A stretch of DNA of 64,000 nt from positions 109,501 through 173,500 of the forward strand of contig OZ037768.1 in assembly GCA_964035545.1 (NCBI GenBank). The letters run 5' to 3'. A model generated the notes under the pieces. The model worked only from the letters and a program-made list of their open reading frames with translations, did no database searches and was not told the DNA's origin. Of this stretch, positions 33,346 to 51,172 are shown piece after piece (the first letter of the stretch is position 1; each line of letters begins with the position of its first letter). The stretch comes from Bugula neritina (Eukaryota > Bryozoa > Gymnolaemata > Cheilostomatida > Bugulidae). The translations under genes were made by a program, and so were the position numbers.

Positions 33346-34405
33346 CACTTCTAACTATTAGCAGTGTAATAGTTAGAACTTTAATGGCAATTGTCGGTCA
33401 ATAAAATTCTCTGTTGGTCATATTCTGATTTCGTAACAATAGCAATTTCTATTCACACCATGAGTAATGTTAATAGTAAATATTGTTGATGAACTCGCAA
33501 GTGTTACTGCAATTGCCAATTACCTGGTAATGTATATCTAAATTCTAACCCATGCTGCTGCTTTCCGAACCACCATGTAGTACGAACCAATTTTTACTTT
33601 TTAATTATTCTTAAATTAAACAGGCCAAAGAGTGTACTTCTACATATCTATGTTTTGTTTAGTTTTCATATTTCTTCCAATTTTAATTGGTTTTACATGT
33701 TTAGATTAACTTCTACTCAACACAACTCCATTGCCTAAAACAGACTAATTTTGTGGTTGTATTTAGCTTTGAAAGCACTTGTTATTCCTCGATCACTGAC
33801 CTTGAAGTGTTTCTATACATTGTCAACATGCATGTTGTCTGCCTGTATACATAGTAATAGTCACAGTTGTGATACATTTATTCTGGTGCAGCTCAACTGT
33901 GACCATTAATTTAGACTGCCCGTAAAGTTGCCATCTAATGAGTATAATTACCAGTTGTTATTAATCACCAATGTGAATGCTAATGTAATTCCACAATCAT
34001 TATATACACCTTGTTGCTGCTCTAATATTTCTTGTGTTTTTGTCTGTCGTCAAACTGTCCAATAAAGTGAAGTTAATTTTTTATCTAAAATTTTTTTCTA
34101 ACCTCTAAAGTTGATATTCAGTTGGTGGTTTTAAAGCTCGGTTTCTAAAATGTTTGACCAGATGCTACATTTGGAAATGTACAAACCTATGTATACATTT
34201 ATGCCATTTGTTAGTAATTTTGCAATGCTTCTGTTTAGAAAGAGAACTAGTTGATGACTAAAGCGTGTGTTTACGGCGACTCCTTCGCTTTTCTCCCTTC
34301 ACCAAAAGGTGGCGCTGTAGATCACAAGGTGCCTCTGCAAACCAGGCGTTGATATTCTCTCTTCTCCCGTTATCCTCGTGGCTACAAGACAGACTCGGCA
34401 CAGGC
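33346..34405. other. CSNK2A upstream region
   Basis: AT-rich to about 34250 with no gene seen. From about 34260 it becomes GC-richer and probably forms the 5' leader of CSNK2A. Confidence 0.4.
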
Positions 34406-40229
<5,824 letters not shown>

Positions 40230-42072
40230 TGCCGCCCCTCCACGCACATCCGTCTACCAGCTGCTCTCAGTCTACCAGCTGCTCTCAGTCTACCAGCCGC
40301 TCTCAGTCCCTACACTCAGTCACCCGACTATTTATTGCAGTTGACTCAGATAGCTCTGCTATGTGCAACATCAACTAACTCTCAATTATTGCCGCTGTTG
40401 GCAGAGTAGTTGTTGTCACCTTCCCCGTCTGGAAATGCCGTGTCTGAAACTGCATAAACACGGGAGTGGGTAGCTTGCCCGGCCTGCTGTAGATACATGC
40501 TTATACTGTTCAGCTCATACAGTCTATAATTACAAGCCTTTAGTAATGTGCCCGAATATAGACACTCAAACCATCCACAATGCACCAGTACGAAGTGACT
40601 GTCAAGTATAGGCTATTCTACAGAATTTTTAGGGCTTGTCGAAATATTCCATTGAAAAATATCAAATGTATACTTTGGTTTGTTTGGTTAGCATATTGTA
40701 CATAAGTTGCTTACAATCAGAAAAATACATTAGATAATACACTTCTTAACCAAAGATTTCAAATTTACATTTTAATGTTAGTAATAAAATTAGAAATAAC
40801 ATTGCACCAATGTTTGATGTCGCAGGCATGGCTTCTCCTTTTGAAATGAATGGGTACGCTGTTGTTAATATTTAGTGGTTGGAGTTGAGTGACCCTAATA
40901 ACGTGGGTAGATAACCTCTGCTGAAAAAGTCTCCTATATTAGTATCGCTGCAAACTTTGTGCAATGCTGGATAATAAATGTCATTTTGCTGTATAGGTTT
41001 TGGTGACTTTGCATTATGGAGAAAATAACAGGCCCCCTACACCCTGTAGAGTGGACCTTGCCCACTATGATATAAGTGTAACTCTGTATAGCTGCAATAC
41101 CCCAATTATACCCTGTGCATTGTCAATTGTCATAGGAATCTACTTCTCCGTGAGGTCTTGGGACTTAACCCAATTAAGATCAACAGCTTTGCGTAACGAG
41201 GGTACGCATGCTCTCTGATATGAATGGTGTGCAGATAAAATGCTTTAGACACCTAACTTGTTGCAACTTAGAGAGGATGCTTCCAGTAAGAGGTGGAAAT
41301 CGCTGTTTCATAGGCAGCGATGAGCAATTTTATTAAAATTAAGTTTTTCTTAATTTCTGCAGTGAATTGAAATACGAGTCTCGTAGTACTAATAACTTAT
41401 TTTTATGGCTTTACAATCAAATTCAATGGTGCAAAGTATTAACTTGAGTTTTCAACAACTAATTTGAATTATTCGGTATGTTGTGTAGCCTTATCCAGTA
41501 GAAAGCTTACATGCTAATGCTTTTACCGTGTTTAGTTTATCATCAACGATAATTTTAACAATTACGTTTGAACAGCTGTAGTTCAAATGCGGGTATTTTA
41601 ACCTTCAAAATAGTTCATCTGATCCTACGCGGGTCTTCGACAGCCAAAGGGTCAAAGTTCATAAATTACGCTGTTCAACAGAAGGTATGGACTTTATCAA
41701 GTGGAATCGCCATGAGACGCTTTACTATAAATGAATCCTCCGAATGATAAACAAAAATATTGTTTGGTAGAGTTATAGAAAGCAATAGTTTTGCTTTAAA
41801 CAGTTATTTTATCAATTTCTAAGCAAAATTTCAATTTTGTATATAAATAATGTTTACATTTAGTAGGAAAAAAGCTTTTGTTTAGGCTCTTAGCAACACA
41901 AGACAAATGCGCCATAGCGACTTCATAGACGAGATATTTTTTAATAAAATTTCACATACCTCAACTTGGGCTAATGCGGCTAGTGATACGCGGTGATCAT
42001 TTTTGAATAATAGTACTACATTATTCAACTGCAAAATTTATTCAACGCTTAGTGCCATCAAATAAATTAGTG
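40230..42072. other. Spacer between CSNK2A and CFAP20
   Basis: No exon recognised on either strand. It holds the CSNK2A 3' UTR and the CFAP20 promoter, which share under 2 kb. Confidence 0.5.
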
Positions 42073-45000
42073 ATGTTCAAGAACACATTTCAAAGTGGTT
42101 TTTTGTCTATTCTCTACAGTATAGGAAGCAAACCTCTTCAGATTTGGGATAAAAAGGTCGGTGCTCATAACCATTCATGGTTTCATACTGATACTGATAG
42201 TAAAACTCATAGTTCATAGTCTAGTGGCTATTTTACTGATATTCATAGTCATTACGTCTAAGTTTGACTCTAAGTCTAACTAGTAAGTGTAACTATATCA
42301 CCATGACCGAGTATCAGTATGACTTTCACTATCAGTATCACTGTAAGTGTAAACTATAACTTAAACTTAAACTATAGCTATTAACTATAACTATAAGTAC
42401 TACGTCTACTTCAAGTTTATAATTATTAGTATTACTTTGCTCTAACTATAAGTATAAGTATTTTCAATGTCATCACTATTAGTATTACTATTAGTATTAA
42501 ATTTAATATAATTATATCTCAATCTGCAATTCAATTTGAATTACTAATTTTATAACATTATGATTATGATTAAGTTTAACTGCATTACTATTAGTATTAG
42601 TATTACCATTAGTATTATGATCTATATTGGACTTACTCAGTGATTTAGTTTTACAATTAGTGAATTACTTTTAGTTTTAGTTTACTACTGCTGTGTCTAA
42701 CTATAGTCTATAAGTATAAGTTAAACTTAAAGTTTAGGTATTAATAACACTAATACTAATAGTTATTTTATCAGTTTTATTTTTGATTTTGTCTTAAGAT
42801 TTTGATTAGCTTTAGGTTTCAGTTTGATGTACTTCATACTTTGAGCCCCTAGATAGTATTGGGTAGTAATTACCTAGATAGTATTGGGTAGTAATTACCT
42901 AGATAGTATTGAGTAGTAATTCCCTAGATAGTATTGGGTAGTAATTCCCTAGATAGTATTGGGTAGTAATTACCTAGATAGTATTGGGTAGTAATTACCT
43001 AGATAGTATTGGGTAGTAATTACCTAGATAGTATTGGGTAGTAATTACCTAGATAGTATTGGGTAGTAATTTCCTAGATAGTATTGGGTAGTAATTCCCT
43101 AGATAGTATTGGGTAGTAATTACCTAGGTAGTATTGAGTAGTAATTCCCTAGATAGTATTGGGTAGTAATTCCCTAGATAGTATTGGGTAGTAATTACCT
43201 AGATAGTATTGGGTAGTAATTACCTAGGTAGTATTGAGTAGTAATTACCTAGATAGTATTGGGTAGTAATTCCCTAGATAGTATTGGGTAGTAATTCCCT
43301 AGATAGTATTGGGTAGTAATTACCTAGATAGTATTGGGTAGTAATTCCCTAGGTAGTATTGGGTAGTAATTACCTAGATAGTATTGGGTAGTAATTACCT
43401 AGATAGTATTGAGTAGTAATTCCCTAGATAGTATTGGGTAGTAATTTCCTAGATAGTATTGGGTAGTAATTTCCTAGATAGTATTGGGTAGTAATTCCCT
43501 AGATAGTATTGGGTAGTAATTACCTAGGTAGTATTGAGTAGTAATTACCTAGATAGTATTGGGTAGTAATTCCCTAGGTAGTATTGGGTAGTAATTACCT
43601 AGATAGTATTGGGTAGTAATTACCTAGATAGTATTGGGTAGTAATTCCCTAGATAGTATTGGGTAGTAATTACCTAGGTAGTATTGAGTAGTAATTACCT
43701 AGATAGTATTGGGTAGTAATTCCCTAGGTAGTATTGGGTAGTAATTACCTAGATAGTATTGGGTAGTAATTCCCTAGGTAGTATTGGGTAGTAATTACCT
43801 AGATAGTATTAGGTAGTAATTACCTAGGTAGTATTGGGTAGTAATTACCTAGATAGTATTGGGTAGTAATTTCCTAGATAGTATTGGGTAGTAATTTCCT
43901 AGATAGTATTGGGTAGTAATTCCCTAGATAGTATTGGGTAGTAATTTCCTAGATAGTATTGGGTAGTAATTCCATAGATAGTATTGGGTAGTAATTCCCT
44001 AGATAGTATTGGGTAGTAATTACCTAGATAGTATTGGGTAGTAATTACCTAGATAGTATTGGGTAGTAATTACCTAGATAGTATTGGGTAGTAATTACCT
44101 AGATAGTATTGGGTAGTAATTACCTAGGTAGTATTGGGTAGTAATTCCCTAGATAGTATTGGGTAGTAATTTCCTAGATAGTATTGGGTAGTAATTACCT
44201 AGATATTATTGGGTAGTAATTTCCTAGATAGTATTGGGTAGCAATTACCTAGATAGTATTGGGTAGTAATTTCCTAGATAGTATTGGGTAGTAATTAGAG
44301 CTAGGTCTAATCAATTTCACTCAGTGACCTTGACTTCGGTAGTTGCTGACTTGAAAATATAAAACTCCTCGACTTGGCTCGACTTGTTGAATCATTAACT
44401 GAACTAATGAAGGCTTGACTTGATTTAACTCTAATATTCTGACTGGTTTTCTGCAAGTCTTGGAAATATTGTCAAGTTCAGTTACCAAGTTGCCTAGTTT
44501 AGTAAAACAAGCATTTAAATAAATTAGAAAAGTCATAATAATTTAATAGTACTTTAATGAAAACTCTAGCTGTCTGTTATGTCAGTGTTGTTAGGTATTC
44601 AATATCTTTTTTAGTTTGATGAAAGTATATTTAGCTTTATTAGTCATTATCTGTAGCTAAATATTAGTTTTTAAATAACTAAACTTATTGCTTTACTAAT
44701 TCTGCTGTGGCATATAGTTAGTAGGTTACCCACCCATGTGTAATAGTTGTTTGCAGTATTTTATACATATATACTAGTTTGCTAATGTACTTACAGTTTA
44801 GGTTGATTAATTTGATTTAAATTAGATTTAAATTAAATTTAAATTTTGTTTGTTTCAAACATAACTTGACATAGCTAGCCCTCGACTTGACTTGGTTAGG
44901 CTGAACTATCATGCTGTTATGATGCTACTGGATGTCGTATTCAGGTTAGAAATGGACACATAAAGAGAATCACAGACAACGACATCCAGTCTTTGGTGCT

Positions 45001-45762
45001 GGAGTTAGCTGGCACTAACGTCAGCACCACTTTCATCACCTGCCCTGCTGACCCTAAGAAGACACTCGGCATAAAGTTACCTTTCCTTGTGATGATCATC
45101 AAGAACTTGAAGAAGTATTTCACTTTTGAAGTCCAGGTCAGTACCACTCTACTCTACTAACTGTTAGTACTACTCTACTCTACTAACTGTCAGTACCACT
45201 CTACTCTACTAACTGTTAGTACCACTCTACTCTACTAGCTGTCAGTACTACTCTACTCTACTAGCTGTCAGTACTACTCTACTCTACTAACTGCCAGTAC
45301 TACTCTACTCTACTAACTGTCAGTGCTACTCTACTCTATTAGATGTGGCTATTTAAAGGTGTTAGATGATAAGAACGTGAGAAGGAGATTCAGAGCTAGC
45401 AACTACCAGAGTACAACCAGAGTGAAGCCCTTCATCTGCACCATGCCTATGAGACTGGACGATGGCTGGAACCAGATTCAGTTCAACTTGTCTGACTTCA
45501 CGAGACGGGCCTATGGCACCAACTACATAGAGACACTCAGAGTCCAGGTGAGTCCTACTACTACTACTAGTATTAGTACTACTACGTAATACTACTAGCT
45601 GTTGTACTAGTACTAACACTACTTGTACGTTCACCTGCTCTTCCTCTCATTCAGATTCACGCCAACTGCCGGATTCGTCGCGTCTACTTCTCAGACAGAC
45701 TCTACTCAGAAGATGAGCTTCCCGCGGAGTTTAAGCTCTACTTGCCGGTGCAGAAGAAGTAG
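42073..45762 (+). CDS. CFAP20: CFAP20 (BUG22) ciliary protein
   Basis: Inner-junction protein of ciliary doublet microtubules, needed for tubulin modification and ciliary beating. Four exons: 42073-42156, 44945-45136, 45359-45547, 45655-45762, about 190 residues against 193 in human. Exon 1, [16 protein letters not shown] followed by [12 protein letters not shown], is a short exon far upstream. The rest is almost invariant: [60 protein letters not shown] and [18 protein letters not shown]. It is in the same orientation as CSNK2A and converges with the ankyrin gene on the other strand. Confidence 0.97.
42847..44297. repeat. 25-bp minisatellite, about 58 copies, in CFAP20 intron 1
   Basis: The unit is CCTAGATAGTATTGGGTAGT followed by AATTA, with AATTC and AATTT variants, in a very regular array. 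The flanking intron (42200-42846) is cryptically simple AT-rich DNA. Confidence 0.96.
45137..45345. repeat. 26-bp repeat starting at the CFAP20 exon 2 donor
   Basis: The first unit is the first bases of the intron (GTCAGTACCACTCTACTCTA followed by CTAACT). About eight copies follow, most beginning with GTCAGTAC or GTTAGTAC, so the donor hexamer GTCAGT recurs along the intron. Confidence 0.9.
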
Positions 45763-46025
45763 TGGAGTGCTCCCTGTTACTAGACAGCATGACTCATCTC
45801 AACACACAGACAGCATGACTCATCTCAACACACAGCATGACTCATCTCAACACACAGACAGTATGACTGTTACTAGTCTAGCCTGTGACTCAAGACTTCC
45901 TGTGATACCATTTGACAATAGTCTGTGACACTCAGTCTAACTGGTGAACCCTGCCTGCTGTGGTGAAGTATGAGCTCACCTATTACTTGTAAATATTATT
46001 TTATTTATATACTGTTAATATTACT

Positions 46026-46031
46026 AATAAA
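46026..46031 (+). terminator. Likely CFAP20 polyadenylation signal
   Basis: AATAAA lies 264 bp after the CFAP20 stop codon, in the gap before the convergent ankyrin gene. Confidence 0.55.
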
Positions 46032-46519
46032 GATATTTCATGTAACATTACAAATTATCTGCACACTTTCCTCTACCACCGTGTCGTGTATTCCTTTTAT
46101 ATTCATCACTTTGAGTAGATTCATTACGATTATGTGTCTCGTTTTGGTTTAGTAAATTCGTAAACTAGTAAGAAGCAAAACTTAGTTTACAGTTTAACTT
46201 TGCCTCAAGCTGACTTACTATTCACATTTAATGCAAACATGTATCTCTGTTTCAACTCTATTGCCGATGTTATACTCATATAATAACTCTGGTTATGATA
46301 TGATAACTCTGGTTATATAATAACTCTGGTTATGGTATGATAACTCTGGTTATATAATAACTCTGGTTATGAACTGAGCTTGGTGCAATCAACAAAATTC
46401 CACACTGTATTGTCTGTATTATTAAGATAACTGTATTGCTATATGATGGGTGAGACATTATCATATTATATCATTATATCATGGTATACACTCTGGTACT
46501 CTCAGTATTACTTCTGACT

Positions 46520-49500
46520 TTATTCACTTCTCATCTTGAGTTTCCTCAACTCTTGTCTCTCCTTCTCCAATTGCTTCTCCTCTTGTCTCAACTCTCGCAA
46601 CTCCTTCCCAACTACCCATCTTTTGTAGATGTCCTTTGCCAACTCTTGCCGTTTTTCTTTTTCCATCGCTTTTCGGCTCATTTCCTCCTGTTTTTTCATT
46701 TCTAGTTGTTTTTCTTTTCTCATCTGCTCTTCCTTTCTCCGCTTCCAATAGTTGTAGGTTCCAAACTCGGTTTTCAGTTCCTGTATCCACTCGTCAAATT
46801 CTTTCTTCTGCTTCTCCTCTTTTTTCCTTTGCGCTATTTGTTGTTTTAATTGCTGGTTTGCTCTCTCTACCCATGTCTGGTAGTCTATCTTTTTCTTCAG
46901 TCTGTTTCTACATATCTCAGTGCTTGGTTGTTCTCTTTTGTTTTGTACCTTGTGAGTCGGTTTGCTGTAAATCCACTCTTCATAGGTGACAGGGTCAATA
47001 CCTTTACTACTCCCATGTCCGCTCGTTGGAACAGCTGAGAGAGCTGACTTTGATCTCTGATCTCTTCTATAAGTCTGGTAGGCATTGATATAAGTGTTGG
47101 AATCAGAGGCACTGACCTCTCCAGTTGTTGTATCTCCTATCATGAGTAGCTCTCCCAAACACTGGTCTCGCGTCCTACCAGTTGGATATGATGGAGTGTA
47201 TCTCTCTTTCAGCCTTTCATTTCTCTTTTGAATCTCTTTCCTTTTCTCCCAGCGTTTCACTGCCTTTCTGTTAGCAAACTGTCTAATGTTTTCCTCCTCA
47301 CTGTCAGTGTCCGAGGAATGGTCTACAACGCCCGACTCTTTGAACATCTTTTTAAATATCCGTTCATTTCTTTTCATCTGATCATCAAATGACCTAAATA
47401 AACATTATTGTTATTATAACCACTAGGAGGAAAGTTCTTACTTGGTAGTGAAATTAATTGTCATTCAATTATTCTTATAGTTGTGGAAATAGTAATTGCA
47501 ATTCAATACCATCAGTGACTAGTCAATTGATTAACTGAGTAAGTAACTAGTCCATTCATTGACTGATCAACTGAGTGAGTAATTAGTCAACTCAGTGACT
47601 CATCAACTCAGTGATTCATCAACTCAGTGACTAGTCAACTCGGTGACTCATCAACTCAGTGAGGTACCACCTTACAGAGTACTGATAGATTCTGCTCACC
47701 TGTAGTCTATAGTTGGCTTCTCATCTTCTTGGGGAAACAGATCTGCGAAGTAATCCTCCTCCACTACGCCAGTTGAACTTTTTATGTACTGAAGATATTG
47801 TGGACGTGTCATCTTGAACTCCTTTGACCTTGGTTGCTGACCTTTTACAACATCAGTATCTACGGGCTTAGAAGTCTTGCACATTCTCTGATTTCTCTCC
47901 TCTGAGTTTAGAGGTGGTGCACTCTTGACCCTGGATAACCTCTCTTTCCTCTTGGTAACAGCTGACTGTGGCATCTTGTGGTTGACATTTGCTGACCTAG
48001 CTCTCGTTATCTTAAAGTGACTCAAGGCTTCACCTTCTTTGTGTTGTAACTTGTTGGCTTCTTTGTCGGATACTTCATTGTTATCCATGTCTATCTTATC
48101 TGTAAGTTTGTCTTCTTTTATTAGCTGTGAGTCATGGTAGATGTTGTCCTGGTTGCTAGTAGCAACATACTTGTCAGTAGAGAGACTGGCACTCTTCGGT
48201 AGGAGAGCAAGCTCAGGCGCTTCTTCTCTTGTCTTGAAGTTTTCTTTCCGTCGTGCCCATTGAGACAACCTGTAACCAACTGAATGCTATAATATGCTCA
48301 ATTTGTATGTTAGGGAAGGCTTTTTATCAATAGTAACCATAATACCTTGCTAGTGTCAGTCATTTGATAGTTATTCACAGGACACAACCTCATATTACTC
48401 ATTAGACACACCCACATATTACTCATAAAACACGCCCACTTGAAGTTTGTGGGCACGCCCTCCTACCTAAAGTGCCGCTCACAAGTGAAGGATCCAAACT
48501 CTAGAGCTACATCAAGGGGGTTGCTTCCTCTACTATTAGTCTGGTATATGTCTGCACCATGCTGACACAGTAAGTCAGCGGTGTCTATATGACCTTTGAC
48601 AGCAGCGGCATGTAGGAGAGTGTTGCCATTGGTTGTGCTTAGAGACACACTAATTCCTATAACATAGTAGCAACTAGCAACTGTACAACTGTTTGTTGTG
48701 AGCTACTCAACCTTATCATGTAGTAAATTAAGCTGATCAATTTAATACAGTATATATAGTTGTCTCACCATGTGACTTCAGTATGGTTTCACAGGCAGTT
48801 GTGTTCCCCGCATAGCAGATGATGTATAGCACATTGAATACTGTGTCCTCATTCTCATTAGACAAGAGTGGTAATTGAGAACGGGAGTCATCTCCTTTTC
48901 TCAAAAGTTGAACTACTTCATTGTAAGGAGGAATGAAAGATAACTTCAAAATACTGTTGTCTATTACATTCCCGTCTAGCCTGAAAAGATCATTGTAGAG
49001 AAATTAATACTTACGAGTGTGAAGTTGTGACCACTTAACTTCGAATTATTTAAAGAAATGGGTGATTTAAAAAACATAGCAGCTTCATTTTTACAAAGGA
49101 AAAAGATAACATCTTATGTTATGGTTACAAAATGTATCGTATACAGCAAGTAAATACAGTAAGTAAATACAGTAAGTATGTACGTACAGTAAGTATATAC
49201 AGTAAGTATCATATACCTGAGAATAGTTGCACTATCAAGTTGGAATCCCTCAACATCCAACAACTGGTATGCAGGAGCGGGCAACCCTGCTGACAGTTCC
49301 AATGATCTCTTGATCTGTAAAAATTATCCACTATGTTGTTATGTTATCAGATGATCATTCAAGTCTCTTCCCAGACAGTATAGCGGAGGTATACAGTATA
49401 CTTACTTACTTCTCAGACAGTATAGTTGAGATGTACTTACTTCCCAGACAGTATAGTTGAGGTATACTTACTTACTTCCCAGACAGTATAGTTGAGATAT

Positions 49501-49998
49501 ACTTACTTCCCAGACAGTATAGTTGAGATGTACTTACTTACTTCCCAGACAGTATAGTTGAGATATACTTACTTCCTCCTGTTATATGAGTCTACAGACT
49601 GGAGTTACCTGCTCTATGGAGTTACCTGCTCTATGGAGTTACCTGCTCTATGGAGTTACCTGCTCTATGGAGTTACCTGCTCTATGGAGTTACCTGCTCT
49701 ATGGAGTTACCTGCTCTATGGAGTTACCTGCTCTATGGAGTTACCTGCTCTATGGAGTTACCTGCTCTATGGAGTTACCTGCTCTATGGAGTTACCTGCT
49801 CTATGGAGTTACCTGCTCTATGGAGGTGCCATCTTTGATCTTCTTAATTCTTGTTAAGCTGCCATCTGGAAGACGAATAAGTAGACTGAATTTCCTTCTC
49901 TCCAGCGTAGACCTGTGTGGGTATTTGACAGAGAAAGGTGTGTACCCCCCATAGTGAGTTCTGTTAGGTATCTGTGAGTGACTTGTGACTGCTGCCAT
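46520..49998 (-). CDS. Ubiquitin-like / ankyrin repeat / coiled-coil protein
   Basis: Six exons keep phase: 49813-49998, 49217-49314, 48769-48980, 48467-48656, 47700-48269, 46520-47393, giving about 709 residues. Residues from about 30 to 100 have a ubiquitin-like pattern (FSLLIRLPDGSLTRIKKIKD, then SIEQIKRSLELSAGLPAPAY). Ankyrin repeats follow, the clearest being NGNTLLHAAAVKGHIDTADL with HGADIYQTNSRGSNPLDVAL. A basic low-complexity middle is followed by a long charged coiled coil to the C-terminus. The first part resembles ANKUB1 and the last part recalls CCDC181-type proteins, both from memory and uncertain. Phase across the 48467/48269 and 47700/47393 junctions argues for one gene rather than two. 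The start is the first ATG of the domain-bearing exon. A non-coding upstream exon is possible. Confidence 0.75.
49370..49572. repeat. 25-30 bp repeat in ankyrin-gene intron 1
   Basis: Units of CTTCCCAGACAGTATAGTTG with GAGATATACTTACTTA occur next to the donor-derived array. Confidence 0.85.
49601..49827. repeat. 17-bp minisatellite, 13 copies, duplicating a 5' splice site
   Basis: On the minus strand each unit reads TCCATAGAGCAG|GTAAC: the last 12 bases of exon 1 plus the first five of the intron. Starts at 49607 and every 17 bp to 49811. The rightmost copy is the real junction at 49813. Confidence 0.96.
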
Positions 49999-50029
49999 CT
50001 TCTCCGCTAGTCTGCTGCTCCTTGTCAAA

Positions 50030-51172
50030 GCATAGTAAGTATGTATGTACACTGTATGATACAGTAAGTATGTATGTACACTGTATGGTATAGTAAGTAT
50101 GTATGTACACTGTATGGTACAGTAAGTATGTATGTACACTGTATGATACAGTAAGTATGTATGTACACTGTATGGCATAGTAAGTATGTATGTACACTGT
50201 ATGGCATAGTAAGTATGTATGTACACTGTATGGTACAGTAAGTATGTATGTACACTGTATGGTATAGTAAGTATGTATGTACACTGTATGGTACAGTAAG
50301 TATGTATGTACACTGTATGGTACAGTAAGTATGTATGTACACTGTATGGTATAGTAAGTATGTATGTACACTGTATGGTACAGTAAGTATGTATGTACAC
50401 TGTATGGTACAGTAAGTATGTATGTACACTGTATGGTACAGTAAGTATGTATGTACACTGTATGGTATAGTAAGTATGTATGTACACTGTATGGTACAGT
50501 AAGTATGTATGTACACTGTATGGTACAGTAAGTATGTATGTACACTGTATGGTACAGTAAGTATGTATGTACACTGTATGGTACAGTAAGTATGTATGTA
50601 CACTGTATGGTACAGTAAGTATGTATGTACACTGTATGGTACAGTAAGTATGTATGTACACTGTATGATACAGTAAGTATGTATGTACACTGTATGGCAT
50701 AGTAAGTATGTATGTACACTGTATGGTACAGTAAGTATGTATGTACACTGTATGGTACAGTAAGTATGTATGTACACTGTATGGTACAGTAAGTATGTAT
50801 GTACACTGTATGATACAGTAAGTATGTATGTACACTGTATGGTACAGTAAGTATGTATGTACACTGTATGGTACAGTAAGTATGTATGTACACTGTATGG
50901 TACAGTAAGTATGTATGTACACTGTATGGTACAGTAAGTATGTATGTACACTGTATGGCATAGTAAGTATGTATGTACACTGTATGATACAGTAAGTATG
51001 TATGTACACTGTATGGTACAGTAAGTATGTATGTACACTGTATGGTACAGTAAATATGTATGTACACTGTATGGTACAGTAAATATGTATGTACACTGTA
51101 TGGCATAGTAAGTATGTATGTACACTGTATGGCATAGTAAGTATGTATGTACACTGTATGATACAGTAAATA
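50030..51172. repeat. 29-bp minisatellite, about 39 copies, upstream of ankyrin gene
   Basis: AGTAAGTATGTATGTACACT plus GTATGGTAC units. They abut the first coding exon (ATG at 49998), so they lie in the promoter, 5' leader or a 5' intron. Minus-strand open frames of 366-444 codons run through it because 29-bp units lack stops in those frames. Only their last part, exon 1, is real. Confidence 0.95.

Noticed and set aside
46520-48269. Coiled-coil segment as a gene separate from the ankyrin exons
   Set aside because: Donor and acceptor phases match across 48467/48269 and 47700/47393, and no start context or promoter is seen between them. It is kept as one gene with moderate confidence.
49801-51154. 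Minus-strand frames of 366-444 codons as one large protein
   Set aside because: They are the 29-bp array read through. Only the terminal segment, from the ATG at 49998, is the real exon 1 of the ankyrin gene.
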